NCBI RefSeq assembly: GCF_030272615.1
Contig: NC_081415.1
Span: 510,403,873 to 510,467,872, forward strand
DNA from: Cryptomeria japonica
Taxonomy: Eukaryota > Streptophyta > Pinopsida > Cupressales > Cupressaceae
DNA length: 64,000 nt
Reading direction: 5' to 3'
Shown: piece after piece, positions 1 to 10,809 of the stretch
How positions within the stretch are numbered: the stretch's first letter is position 1
How the letters are laid out: each line of letters opens with the position of its first letter
Translations under genes and position numbers: made by a program
Notes under the pieces: model-generated
The model's database searches: none
What the model was told of the DNA's origin: nothing
Seen by the model: only the letters and a program-made list of their open reading frames with translations

Positions 1-2025
1 CATGATAAGATTTTAGTGCAAGAGAAGACTATCAATAATTCTTCCAACACTTTTGTTCATTCCTCTAAACCATCCTCAATCAATTTGATACATGTGAATG
101 AAACACCTAACAAACCTCTCTTCACTGTCCAAGGTGCTTGTCCTTCTCAAAATTCTCAACCTTTAAATAAGCCTATCTTAGTGGTTCAAGGTGGTTATGC
201 TAATGATTCTTTTTGCACGCCTAAGAAACCTATTATTACTGTGCAAGGAGGTTATTCTTCTAAGAGCCCTTATGAGTATGCTAAGCAACTGACTAGAGAG
301 AGTTATCATGCGGTTGCTCATACCTATAACACAAGAAACAATAGGCAACCTAATCCTCCTCCAATTATCCCCACTTTGCTTCCTCCTTCCCAACCAATTC
401 TTCCGCAAGCTCCACGTATTTCACAAGTTGTTGGTAAGGAATATGATCTCATAGAACAACTTAAAGCTACCCCTGCTAAGATATCCCTTTGGGATCTGAT
501 CCAAACTTCTTCCGCTCATCATGGAATGTTACAAGATGCCTTGAAAGATTTGAATGTTCCTCCACTGAATACATCTAGTAATATAGCATCTTTAGTTAAC
601 TCTGTGATGAATCCTAAAGCTCAAATTGTGTTCACCCAAGATGAGTTGCCTACTAGTGAAATTCAACAACAATTTGATCCCTTGATGATTGTGGTTATCA
701 TAAATGACACTGCTATAAGACGAACATTGGTAGATAATGGCTCTGGCCTTAATGTGTGTAGCATCAATCTATTGCATAAGATGAATGTGGATACATCCCT
801 TATTGAGCCTGACTTTCGTCCCATTCGAGGCTTTGATAATGTGGCTAAGTCTTCATTAGGTATTATCACCTTACCCATCACAGTGGGACCTGTTACTTTG
901 CCTACTCCTATCCATGTTATGTTGGGAAATCTAACATACAACTTGTTATTAGGGAGACCTTGGATTCACAGTATGCAAGTTGTCCCCTCTACATTGCATA
1001 GACAAGTTAAATTTATTTATAACAATAAGACATATACCTTGATAGGTGATACTAATCTTCAGGCTTGTTTGCAAACATCTACTTCCAAAGGGAGTTCTTC
1101 TAAACCTTCCTCTTCTAGTGATGACTCTTTAAACAAGATACCTATGGATGAATCATTACCCTCTGATAATCAAAATTCTTTGGATGAGCCTAAAGCTCCT
1201 GAAGAAGACCCTTCTCGACTTGAGTCTACACATGAAAAGGCTTTTGATCCTGAGAAGGTTCTCGTAGAAGATGATTGGGGATCTCTTGACTTTAATCCCA
1301 CCTTTGTAGGTGAGTATAGGGTTCCTCCTAGAGATCTTAAAGGTAAAAAGAAGGAAGAAACTAGAGATCAATCAGTCTTACTTGAACCTATGAGCAATAA
1401 TTTTGTGGCCGCTTCTCAAACTTCTTCTCCTCACACCTCTAATTATGAAGAGTTTGATTCTCTGTCTTATGAAAAACCACCCTCTCTTCCTGAAATGGCT
1501 GATCGTTATGGTCGTGGTTTTCGCATTTTTGCTAAGCATGGGTATCATGGAAATGGTTGTGGTGCTCATGAACAAGGGATAAAAGTTCCTCTAGAGACTA
1601 ATTTTCACAATTATGCCTTTGGACTTGGCTATAATCCCTGCAAACACACTAAAGCATCTAAAAGACCATCTCTTAATGTGAATGCTATATTTAGTAGTGA
1701 TGATGATCTCACTTCAACTAAATCATCTTCTACTTCTATCAACTCTCATTCCCCTCATAAGGAAATCTTGGTGATGAACAAATCTCTTTATGAATCCCCT
1801 CGAATTTCTAAATCTACTTATGAATCTTTATCTCCTATTCATCATAAAGTCCTTTTCCCCAGGGATAAGGCTCTAATAAATTACACTCATCCCTCTTCTA
1901 AGATTTCATGTGACTTTTCTTCTTCAATTTTTATCATTTTACACATGTTTTTGATCTCACTTATAGTTGAGCATTTAGCATGTCATATTCAAATACCTCA
2001 TTCAATCCATCATGTCTTTAAATAA
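1..2025 (+). CDS. Tat/Ogre-type Gag-protease polyprotein fragment with G-patch (5' partial)
   Basis: The frame is open from the first base of the window, so the true start lies upstream; it ends at TAA. About 674 codons are visible. Residues 1-140 are Ser/Pro/Asn-rich with a repeated VQGG(A/Y) motif. Residues near 145-215 resemble the segment before the protease in plant Tat-lineage Ty3 elements. A retropepsin-like domain follows: LVDNGSG with the presumed catalytic Asp at residue 245, then LLLGRPWIH. A glycine-rich G-patch-like block lies near residues 498-546, ending GLGYNP. The frame stops about 130 residues later, and no reverse transcriptase or integrase follows before the LTR, so the element looks non-autonomous. 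The protease and G-patch assignments are strong; the lineage is inferred from their order. Confidence 0.8.
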   Translation, partial: HDKILVQEKTINNSSNTFVHSSKPSSINLIHVNETPNKPLFTVQGACPSQNSQPLNKPILVVQGGYANDSFCTPKKPIITVQGGYSSKSPYEYAKQLTRESYHAVAHTYNTRNNRQPNPPPIIPTLLPPSQPILPQAPRISQVVGKEYDLIEQLKATPAKISLWDLIQTSSAHHGMLQDALKDLNVPPLNTSSNIASLVNSVMNPKAQIVFTQDELPTSEIQQQFDPLMIVVIINDTAIRRTLVDNGSGLNVCSINLLHKMNVDTSLIEPDFRPIRGFDNVAKSSLGIITLPITVGPVTLPTPIHVMLGNLTYNLLLGRPWIHSMQVVPSTLHRQVKFIYNNKTYTLIGDTNLQACLQTSTSKGSSSKPSSSSDDSLNKIPMDESLPSDNQNSLDEPKAPEEDPSRLESTHEKAFDPEKVLVEDDWGSLDFNPTFVGEYRVPPRDLKGKKKEETRDQSVLLEPMSNNFVAASQTSSPHTSNYEEFDSLSYEKPPSLPEMADRYGRGFRIFAKHGYHGNGCGAHEQGIKVPLETNFHNYAFGLGYNPCKHTKASKRPSLNVNAIFSSDDDLTSTKSSSTSINSHSPHKEILVMNKSLYESPRISKSTYESLSPIHHKVLFPRDKALINYTHPSSKISCDFSSSIFIILHMFLISLIVEHLACHIQIPHSIHHVFK

Positions 2026-3559
2026 CATTAATGGCTATTATGTTGCTCATCATTATGTGACATTGGTAGCTCATTTACTGGGGGCTCATTGTCATTCATG
2101 ATGATACAATTTCAAGTGCAATCATATTTTTGAAGCAACAGAATAGCCTAATCTTCTATGTTATTTCTTGTTCCTATGGGGACAAGAGTGATTTCATACA
2201 TATCTTCTTTTTCTTATGTCCAAATCTCTTCCTAGAAGATTGTGTAAGTCCTCATTGAGGCAATGATCTTTCCTTATTTTTATCTAAGGATCCACTTTTT
2301 CCTATTTCGTGGATGGTGTGAAATTTATTACTTGATGTTATTCCTTGTATGCATTTGTTGTTGTTTGTTCAAGGATTCTCTCTTACAAGAGGTGTAAGTC
2401 CTTGACTACAACCTCTTTTGCACTTGGTAAAATACATCCATAATGAATTCACTCTCCCAATTAGGTTAAAAGGAGCATCATCCTTCATTAAGAATCACTT
2501 TCACCTCGCAAAAGAAGGAAGTAGTGCATTCTTATTCTCTTCTTTGTCTTATTCTAGAAGATGTTATATTTGTCTAAGACAATTCCTCTCGGGGATAGGT
2601 GTCTTTTTGTACAAAGATCTCTTCTCCTCTAAGGATCTCCTTTACACATATTACAAGATATCCCTTTTCAACTATCTTATCCTTGCTTAAAGAGTGCAAA
2701 ACTCTCTTGCTTGGATCTATGACATTGTTGCATTTTTTGGGTATCTTCTTTTGTAATAAAGGTAGGTATCCTTGTTCTAATTTTCTTATGACATAAACAT
2801 TACACTTTTTGAGCAATGGGTCATTCTCGGAACCAGAGCATAGACTCTTAGAGCGAGATGTCATGTTTTTTTACTATACATATATAGGTTGTAGCATACT
2901 CGGGCATAGACTCCTATGAGGTGCTTCTAACCTCCCTTACATGGATCACCTAGACAGACTCTAGGGGCTAGTTTTCCATGTCCTTTTCCCATGGATCACC
3001 TAGACAAGATCTAGGGGCGAGAAATCCATGTTTTCTCTCTCATTATTCTTCTCATGGATCACCAATGTGTGTATTCATGCTTTTTTCCTTTCTTTTCTTC
3101 TCTTTGCATTTTGTTTCCATTTACATCCTTCATCTTGTGTTAGAGAACTCTCAAATCCTCACACTCTTTGTTGTGTGGAATTGAGATTTAGTCCTCTTTC
3201 TTACCAAATGATTCTCCATTAGTTTTTGATCTCATATCAAATCCTCTTGTGAGCATTTATCATCAATATTCTTTAACAATTCGAAGTGGTAAACATGATA
3301 CCCTGTTTCAACTCACTAAAATTAGCAAGCCGAAACAGGGGGGGGCATATACCTACCCTCGAATTTTCATCACCTTCCTTAGTAAGCATTAGGTGATTTT
3401 GTGATCTAACGTGCGTTTTGTAGGGTGCGGTTCCTAACTGTGTACTGCAGATACCACTGGGGGCTTCATTCGACAGACTTATGGATATATCCTTTTTCAA
3501 ATAATGTTTACTTTTATGTACTTTAGCTTGCATATGCACGTAGTGTTCATATGACCGCT
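2026..3559 (+). other. Non-coding 3' region of the Tat-type element
   Basis: No convincing reading frame. It contains short degenerate repeats such as 'gtgtaagtcct' near 2240 and 2390. It also holds a roughly 62-bp tandem repeat at about 2940-3060, recognisable by CATGGATCACCTAGACA and 'tctaggggc', in two copies plus a partial third. Small open frames at 2418-2690, 2574-2864 and 2978-3222 have no recognisable domain and are probably chance. Confidence 0.5.
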
Positions 3560-3574
3560 AAAGTGGGGGCTAAA
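3560..3574 (+). other. Polypurine tract of the Tat-type element
   Basis: The stretch AAAGTGGGGGCTAAA lies immediately before the LTR start TGTAGCGTCG. This is the expected place and composition for a plus-strand primer in an LTR retrotransposon. Confidence 0.6.
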
Positions 3575-5216
3575 TGTAGCGTCGTAAATTGTACGCACTT
3601 GCTAGGGTGGTACAATTTCACACCTAGTTTAGCACCCGCCTTGGCGCATTTTGTATTTTGCATTGCATTTCCCCTTTAGCACTTAATTAATTAAATTAAT
3701 TAGGTCTAAGGTTCTATTTTATCATTTCTCTACATCACAAAGTTGGGCCCTTTCACTAAAGCGCGCCCTTCGCATTTTATTCCTTCAATACATCATTTAA
3801 TCAAAAACCCTAATTAGGTCCTATTTCGAACTTGGGGGCTTGGTTTCGGGGGTCAAAACATCTCGAAATCACCTGTAACTTCGGGATTCTCTCTAAAATC
3901 ATCATATCCGACGGCCCTGAAAATTCGGTGAAAAGTTGTCGGGACCGTGGCGCCCGGTGCACATGGTCCCGGACATTTTTCCTGAAATTTTGGGAGAACG
4001 ATCCAATCATAAAATAAAGCTTAACCCCAAGAAATTGGCGGGATATTCAATCTCTAGGTCGGCCAAAATACGAATTTACGACCTAGGGTTTCATACATAA
4101 AAGCTCTCTTTCCTCATTTGAAGGGATCGGATTTTTGTTTCCAGGAACCTCATATGCAGCGAAAGAGAAGATCTTTGAAGACTTCAACAACATTCAACAT
4201 CCATCTATCAAGCATTCATCAATTTCATTCATCCACTTAGGGCTTGGAAGACATTGAAGAGCAATAGGAGATTACCGACTGAAGATTGGCTTGTACTCCT
4301 CCCTTGAGGGTTGGGTATGATTTCATGTTGTTTTCATGTCTTTGCATAAGCTTCAATATATCCTTTATTCATGCTTTAGATCACTTTGCATCTTGATTTA
4401 GAGCATTTACATTATCATTTACAAGCATTTAGGGTTTACTTTCTAGGTTGCTCTAGTTTGCTTTCTTGCATTTAAGGACCTTGCACACACACTAGGTCTG
4501 CACACACAATACATTTTACAATACAACTTGGCTATTCGTGGAGGTGGAAATCACCGAAGCGGGGGTTTGACTAAGGCAAAACCCTATATAGCCGCCCCAA
4601 CACCTTTTCAGATATAAGTGCAGGTTTCGGAATTCAGACGATGCCGCAAGTTACAGATCCGGAAGAAGCAGACGAAGACCAAACAACACACCAAATCTCA
4701 AAGCAAAAGACCAGGACAGGGGCGTGGGGTGCCCTGGTCCTGCCAAGACAGGGGCGCTAGGCGCCCTGGTCCTCCTGACAGACAACATTTTCAACATTTT
4801 TGACAGCTTTTTCCAAAGTGCAAAAACAGCAGTTTCCGGAGCAGTTTCAGGGGCAGAATCAGGACAGTGGCGCCCGCGCCCCCGTCCCGAACATTTTCAG
4901 TCAGATTTTAACTCCGGGTACGCATTTTCATTCTTGTCTTATCCTTGTGTTTACAGCTTTCCATTATTTAAGTTCAATTTTGCAATCTTGTTAGTAGTTC
5001 ATACTTGCACTTTGGGGTTAGGGATTGAACTTGCAACATTTTATCTTTCAATTACAACAAAGGAATAGAAATCCTAATAGGTAGCCCATGGCTCTCTCTT
5101 TCACAAGAAGAAGTAGCCAATTGTCTGATACCTCTAGGCTCTTTCGTATTCCACAAGTGTGTGGTTGAAAGTGAGATTAGGGCACGTTTGCTTAGTGTCA
5201 CTTTTTCTCCCACACA
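3575..5216 (+). repeat. 3' LTR of the Tat-type element
   Basis: The LTR starts TGTAGCGTCG after the polypurine tract and is judged to end near CCCACACA at about 5216. The end is approximate because no second copy is in the window. It shares start sequence and internal landmarks (GGGGTTTGAC..AAGGCAAA, and 'ggcgcc' palindromes) with the reverse complement of the solo LTR at 39068-40338. A weak TATA-like ATACATAAAAG lies near 4093. GC-rich palindromic segments occur at about 3941-3975, 4713-4777 and 4862-4890. Confidence 0.55.
4713..4777 (+). repeat. GC-rich palindromic tandem motif in the Tat LTR
   Basis: There are two imperfect copies of a unit whose core is GACAGGGGCG..GGTGCCCTGGTCCT. Each half can pair with the other (CCAGGGCGC with GCGCCCTGG). 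The related solo LTR at 39068-40338 has the same motif as a 31-bp triplet. Confidence 0.6.
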
Positions 5217-5784
5217 ATCATGTATGAATAGCTTATGTTAGAATGTATAAGTGGATAAGATGGAATTAACTTTAAATGCTTATATGCAGTCCTTTCTTGA
5301 ATGCAGTAAATTGGAATATGAAAGAATGTAACTTAGAGTAATGGAATCTATTCAGTTGTGGTTAAGGAAATTAAATATGCATGGAAAGATCTCATATGTT
5401 TATGATAAAATTCTAGTGTGTTAGAATAGTAGATGCATGGCTTATATTTTAATGAAAAGCGTGAATGTAGATTATGAATAGATCTTAATGGATGAATTTG
5501 TCTTGTGATTTATATTTCCATCTTTTGAAAGAGATTATCCTTGTGTAAGAATTATCTCATTATTAAGATATTGGATTAATTGTGTGAGTTAAGTGAATTG
5601 TGAAATTTAAGTAATCTCATTGGGAAACTCTTTAGGTGTTAGTTGATGTCTTCCGCTATGTAATCTGAATCTTTGATATCTTGTTGTATCTTAATGTGGT
5701 GTAACTTTTTTAAAAAAAATTATTGCACTCTATTCTTGTGTTATGGCTTAATCCCTTCGGGGTTTCCTGGCGGGGCATTACAGA
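5217..5784 (+). repeat. LTR fragment, plus orientation, related to the 17035-28873 element
   Basis: From about 5217 the sequence parallels the reverse complement of the 4-kb LTRs at 17035 and 24792; compare the 'gcagt..tcttgaatgcagtaaattgga' block. It ends at 5784 with TTTCCTGGCGGGGCATTACA, the same terminus. The upstream part of this LTR is absent here, which fits interruption by the Tat-type element. No tRNA-iMet primer site follows 5784, so this is not a 5' LTR in intact context. Confidence 0.65.
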
Positions 5785-7086
5785 CCAACTAGGTATCTAT
5801 AATGACTTTGAGATTTTGATTAATGTGTGAGATATAGCAATTGATAGATTTTGGGTAACAAGACTTCATAGTGAAACCTCTACCCAACCAAGGATAAATC
5901 TTAATCACAATGTGACGTTGAAGATGAATGAGTAAAGGCCTCCTAAAGACTTTATGAACAAGTATCTAGGAAATGAGACAACCTTCATTCCTTTCAGTGC
6001 AGATAGGTCAATGACTTAGACAATCATCATGTTTTTATTGATGCAATTGTATGAGAAAGCAATAATGATATATGTTGTGCAATGGTGATATGCAAGCAAC
6101 TATGATGCACTCTGAAATGGAGATATGCAATGCATTAAAGAAATATGCAAATGCAGTATTGAAAATTGAAATGAACCCACCCTTAATTGCAATATCTTTT
6201 TAGGTGCATGTTTTGATTGAGTTGGTATGAACTTTGTGTAGATAATTCATTGGTCTTTGTTTGAAGAGGTTGATGAACCTGTCTTTTTAAACAAGATATG
6301 CGGCTGGGAGTCTTCCCTCTACAGTTTCTGTTATAGCCTCCTTATTTTCAAACCAATTCAGCTGTGGTAAATCTTCTTGCCCCCAGTCTTTCAAGTGTGG
6401 GTGTATGAGGAAAATAGATTTTGGTTCCAAAGTTGTGACATGAGTGGGTGCTATGCCTATATTTATTGATTTACTTGAAGAGTATGATGAACCCAACCAA
6501 GTGTTGATCTCATTAGCTGGTATTATGCTTGTTCTTGAAGAAGATGATGTAATAGTATGGGTGTTGATTTCATTAGTTGGTGTTATTCTTATTTCTATCA
6601 CGATATTGGTATTTGATGGTGGTGCACATATGATTGTTGACAAGTTGTCCTGTGTAGTATGATTTGGATTGTTGATTTTATTGATAAGGGGTTCATAAAC
6701 AACTTGTGTATTGGAATCATGAGAGAGACTAGGAGAAATGATAATGGGATCTTATTTAGGAGTGGATGTTGGATGGTACGTGAAAGAACATCTTGCACTT
6801 GAGAAACAAGGGTGTTATTATGAGTGGAATAGAAAAGAATGAGGGGATCATCATAAGATTCTTGATAGGTGGAGTCTTCATCAAAAACTGGGTAGGATGA
6901 AAAGGTTTGTTATTGATCTTGATTTATTTTATGACTGATTTCTTCTGATTTTGGATTGTCCTCCTGACATAGGGAAGGAGTTTAGATATTCATGGGAGAT
7001 TCTTGGAAGGTTTCAACCATTTGACTTGATGAGAAATGATCTTGAACGACTCTTTGAACCATGAATTGGATTAGATTGGATTTGTG
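5785..7086. other. Unassigned intergenic repeat DNA
   Basis: AT-rich with no recognisable domain. Open frames at 6287-6643 (minus) and 6444-6662 (plus) overlap one another and consist of internally repetitive, Ile/Thr- or Ile/Val-rich sequence. I treat them as chance frames. The stretch could be internal DNA of an old LTR element, but nothing identifies it. Confidence 0.4.
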
Positions 7087-7776
7087 CTATGGATAGCCCT
7101 TGGGAGATTGTGCTATTGGATGAAGATAGCATGGATTGGTCTTGTGTAACCTTAGGGGATGATGAAATGGTGGATAGATGTGGTTGATTTGGACTTTGGT
7201 TGAAAGGGATTTAATTTTGGTTGAAAGGAATATGATTTTGGTTGAAAGAGGTTTGATTTTGGTTGAATGAGTTTCGACTTGGACTTTGTTTGAAAGGGAT
7301 TTGATTTTGGTTGAAAGGAGTTTGAATGTTGGGTTGGTGTGAATTTTGATTTGGACTTTGGTTGAATGGGGTTTGATCTTCTGGTTGAAAGAGGTTTGAT
7401 TTTGGTTGAAAGAGGTACTTTGAGTGTTGGGTTGGTATGATTGGTATGATTGATATGTTGGGTTGAAAGAAGGTTCACATGACTCTAATGTTGGTTGAAC
7501 TAAGGCAAGAATGATTTTGTTAAAGAATGAAGGTTGGCATGTTTGAATGCTCTCACAAGAAGAAGAAGGTTGGTCTGATAATGATTCCCTCGTGGCTATC
7601 AACTCCCTCATCATATTTTCTAAACAACCCCTATGGTTGCTAGGATTAGTCATGTCTCTTATTTGTTGTTGCAAAGTATTGATTTGTTGAGCTAATGTTT
7701 CTATGGATGGCAATGTAATAGGAATGGAAGAGATGAATTCTTCACCTTCCCTATGAAATGCATAACGCCAATCCAT
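7087..7776 (-). CDS. Low-complexity repetitive reading frame, unknown
   Basis: A 229-codon minus-strand frame starts at the ATG at 7774-7776. The first 50 residues include a Gln-rich stretch (LAQQINTLQQQIRDM) that could form a short coiled coil. From about residue 100 the protein is made of degenerate 8-14-residue units of the type STKIKPLSTK, rich in Ser, Thr, Lys and Asn. They reflect a DNA tandem repeat of TTGGTTGAAAG. I recognise no family. It may be a piece of a retroelement structural gene or simply an open tandem repeat. Confidence 0.25.
   Translation of the reverse strand: MDWRYAFHREGEEFISSIPITLPSIETLAQQINTLQQQIRDMTNPSNHRGCLENMMRELIATRESLSDQPSSSCESIQTCQPSFFNKIILALVQPTLESCEPSFNPTYQSYQSYQPNTQSTSFNQNQTSFNQKIKPHSTKVQIKIHTNPTFKLLSTKIKSLSNKVQVETHSTKIKPLSTKIIFLSTKIKSLSTKVQINHIYPPFHHPLRLHKTNPCYLHPIAQSPKGYP
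7170..7440. repeat. Degenerate TTGGTTGAAAGGG tandem array
   Basis: About 14 irregular copies of (GA)TTTTGGTTGAAAGG(GA) with spacing of roughly 14-30 bp. All keep one orientation. The array underlies the repetitive part of the minus-strand frame here. Confidence 0.7.
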
Positions 7777-9412
7777 TATGTTTACTTGATTGGTTTGAAC
7801 CTAAGATCACAACATGTAAGATGTTTTCTTCATTTCTAGAATGTTGCAAAAGTTTGATTTGATGTTGGTATTAATGTTGACACTTAACTTTGTTGAGGTT
7901 TTGTTTGATCTTGTTGAACATTGAAACTTTGAATTTGTTGAGGTTGTGATTTATTTCTTATAATGTTTTGAATTTGTTGAAGTGTAGCAAAGGACACAAC
8001 AGTCACATTACAAGAATAAAATCATGAAAAGAACATTTGTTTAAGGAATTTTTTCAAATTTCCATGAATGTTGGGATCTTTCTCAAGATCTCATTTTGCT
8101 CTCAATATATTGGGGCAATTCGATATCACATCAAACAGACTCTCGTAAGGTCAAAAGGTTACAAGTATTACCACAACTCACATCTTGATACTCGGTCAAC
8201 TCAAATAGCTTTGTCACACCCTAGGGTGCACCCCTTTTTTTGCATTTTTCCAGAAATTAGACCAAAGAAGATTGCTCCTCAATTGGTCCAATATCCTCGG
8301 AGATATATGGTGAGTATCTTGGGGGTGGATTCTTCCCCACCCTTGCACTATGATAATTCAAGTGTCTGGTTACTGACTTAGTTGGTCTTTTAATTCCTAA
8401 GGTGTTTAGAAAGGGTTTCATTCAAGTGGTCACAACCAACAGTGTTTTACACCCCGTTGAGGGAGGTCTCCCAGTTTGTAGAGGTTACGCTCTACAAATT
8501 TTAGCATACCGTATAGGCACTAAAGGAGGCACAATGTCATTGTGACAACATGAAACACTTGTCGCATATGATTTTCATCGCATACACATTTATTTATAGT
8601 GGCTTGGATTACTTGGCTTTAGTCATTGCCACTTAGGTCGTTCCCCTCTCACCGACCTTAATGGCACCCTAAGGGCAACTCAGGAGGGCGGGCCTTCTAA
8701 AGGATTTAATTGCAAGAAATAAATGAAAAGTCTGGTTTTTTTATTACCCCTTGAAGGGGAGAGCATAATACCTATTCCCTTTGAAGACACGAAAAAAAAA
8801 AAATTATCCTTCCATTGCAATGATTTTCTATCCTAAGTGGAGATGTTGCTCCACAGAGACATGGTGATCATTTTTAACCTTAATAGCAATTTTTGAAAGA
8901 AAACATGTTGTTTGTGGTTTATTTTACTTGCACCAAATTTCTAACCTACCCCTGCAAAAAACAATATTAGTAAGCACATAGTGGGCTATCCAACCTAATT
9001 TTCCAATTACAGAGTTCTATCTTTTTACAAACAGAAAGATATTATGATAAAAACCAGAATTGAAACAGAATAGAAAAAGAAAAACTTAATCTAACAATTG
9101 CGAATTACCTACAGAGAAAATGTGAATTGATGTATCATAAATTGCGAAATTTTACTATTTAAGCAATTGCAATGTGATGACTGCTCAATTGCAAATTGAT
9201 ATAAGATCAATTGCTCATAGTAAAAAATAATTATTTTATTTTTGAATTTTTGAATTTTTGAATTTTTAAAAACAACAAAAAAAGACAAAGATAGAAGGGT
9301 TATTTTGTAATGATATTGTCCAACACCACGCGAGCCATCACATCAATCTCATCATAAAAATTTTACTTGGTTAAGAAACGATGGATATTTATGTGATATT
9401 GAACAATCTCCT
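7777..9412. other. Unassigned intergenic DNA
   Basis: No gene recognised. The plus-strand frame at 8037-8381 lacks a known domain. Between about 9095 and 9230 there are several 'caattgcaa/aattgcga' words. Similar words recur at 11040-11170 on the other side of the putative solo LTR, so both blocks may belong to one older repeat. A short 'gaatttttgaattttt' run lies at 9243-9270. Confidence 0.4.
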
Positions 9413-10804
9413 TGTAGTCACACAAATCTGTCCATTTTAAATTAAATGAATATTTCGTATTTATTTGATTAAAAATCCACTAGCCATCAGTTAATTAAAT
9501 TAATATTTAATTAATTCATCTCCAAACATTCTTCTATTAATTAAATAAATTATTCAATTTATTTTAATTAATTCATTAAATCAAATTCAAATCAATTAAA
9601 TAAATAAAAGCTATTTATTTAATAAAATCCCCTTTTCCTCTTTTAAATAAATTAAATAAAACATTTATTTAAATCATATCCCCCCCCCCCACTTGCATTT
9701 TCCTACAAATGCAACTTGCACACATTTATTAAAATAAATAAATTTTTATTTTAATAAAATCCTATTTTCCCTCACCCACCAAATCCACTTGCAAAATCTA
9801 ATCCCCTTCTAGATTCTTCTAACCCCTTCCTAATTAGCCTAATCCATCCCCTAATTATTGTCACATTCCTAAGCAAAATGGAGTCACTTCTCAAAGACTC
9901 CAAAGTCTTTGAAAAGCATTTAATGCTTTGTGTGTTCAACAAATTAACCCCCAAAGTCTTCCAAGACCACTTATGGCTCTTACATGACCATTTATGGCTC
10001 TTACATAACCATTTATGGTTATTTCAAACTTGTCCCCCCAAACATTTATTGTTTTGACCATATTCATCCATTTCACATTTGCACAAGAGTTTATCCATTG
10101 GATAAAAGTTTTATTCTTTCAATAAAGAGTTTATTCATTCAACCAACCTTGACTTTAACTCCCAAGGTCATATCAAGCATTTAATGCTTATTCCCTCCCC
10201 TCTCAACCTATCTCACATTGACACTTGTCATCCTGGGATTGGGTTGAAAGCCCTCACATGGATTTAAAATCATTCAATCCTGACCCTTGTTGAGATTGCT
10301 CAATCTCAACCATCCATTGCTCCATTTTTCCTATAAATAGAGCCCATTTCTTCATAATCCAGATCCTGAAAACTTGTATGCATTTAAGCTATAGGCATTT
10401 TAAGAGAGCATTTTTAGCATAATTAACTAATATCTTGTCATTTTGGTTAAAATAAATCATTTTAGCATCAATAGCATAGTATTAGCTTTTCATTTCACAT
10501 TTGAAGCACTATACTACAATCTCAATCCTCCATAAGCATCCATAGTGCAAAAAGCTACTGAGAGCTACACTATTTTGGAACTTGGAGAGGAGAGGAACAA
10601 GGGAGAAAGGAGCCAAGACCATGCTAAGAGGCATTTGGAGATGTCTCATTATCTTTGTTTCTTTAGTTAGATATATTAGCATGTTTTTAGTGTCTCTCTT
10701 GGTATGCCTTTTTAAATTAGTTTTTGATTGACTAACACTAACGATCTTTTGGTTTTTGTGTGTTGTTTGTCATTTGCTAACCTTGTCCACTTAGGAAGGC
10801 ATCA
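9413..10804 (+). mobile_element. Putative solo LTR with CTCCT target duplication
   Basis: It starts TGTAGTCACACAAATCTGTC and ends GGCATCA. It is flanked by CTCCT at 9408-9412 and 10805-10809. The start resembles that of the minus-strand LTR ending at 61525 (TGTAGACACTCAAAATTGTC). Both LTRs continue with AT-rich stretches of alternating 'ttaattaaataaat' and then a TATA-like element. Here it is CCTATAAATAGAG at about 10331. No internal domain or second LTR was found. The ends rest on the 5-bp duplication and family resemblance, so they are moderately secure. Confidence 0.5.
10331..10341 (+). promoter_or_regulatory. TATA box of the putative solo LTR
   Basis: CTATAAATAGA is a close match to the plant TATA consensus. 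It lies about 900 bp into the LTR, the usual place for a U3 promoter in long LTRs. Confidence 0.5.
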
Positions 10805-10809
10805 CTCCT

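Larger units (their letters stand above)
1..5216 (+). mobile_element. Non-autonomous Tat/Ogre-type LTR retrotransposon, 3' part
   Basis: The order is gag-protease-G-patch frame, about 1.5 kb of non-coding DNA, a polypurine tract at 3560-3574, then a 3' LTR from 3575. The 5' LTR must lie outside the window. No RT, RNase H or integrase motif was seen between 2026 and 3574, so movement would need proteins supplied in trans. The sequence after the LTR resembles the inside of the LARD-family LTR, which suggests this element inserted into such an LTR. The target-site duplication cannot be checked because the left end is missing. Confidence 0.65.

Noticed and set aside
4618-5068. Overlapping plus-strand frames in the Tat LTR
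   Set aside because: They lie over GC-rich palindromic repeats within an LTR and have no recognisable domain.
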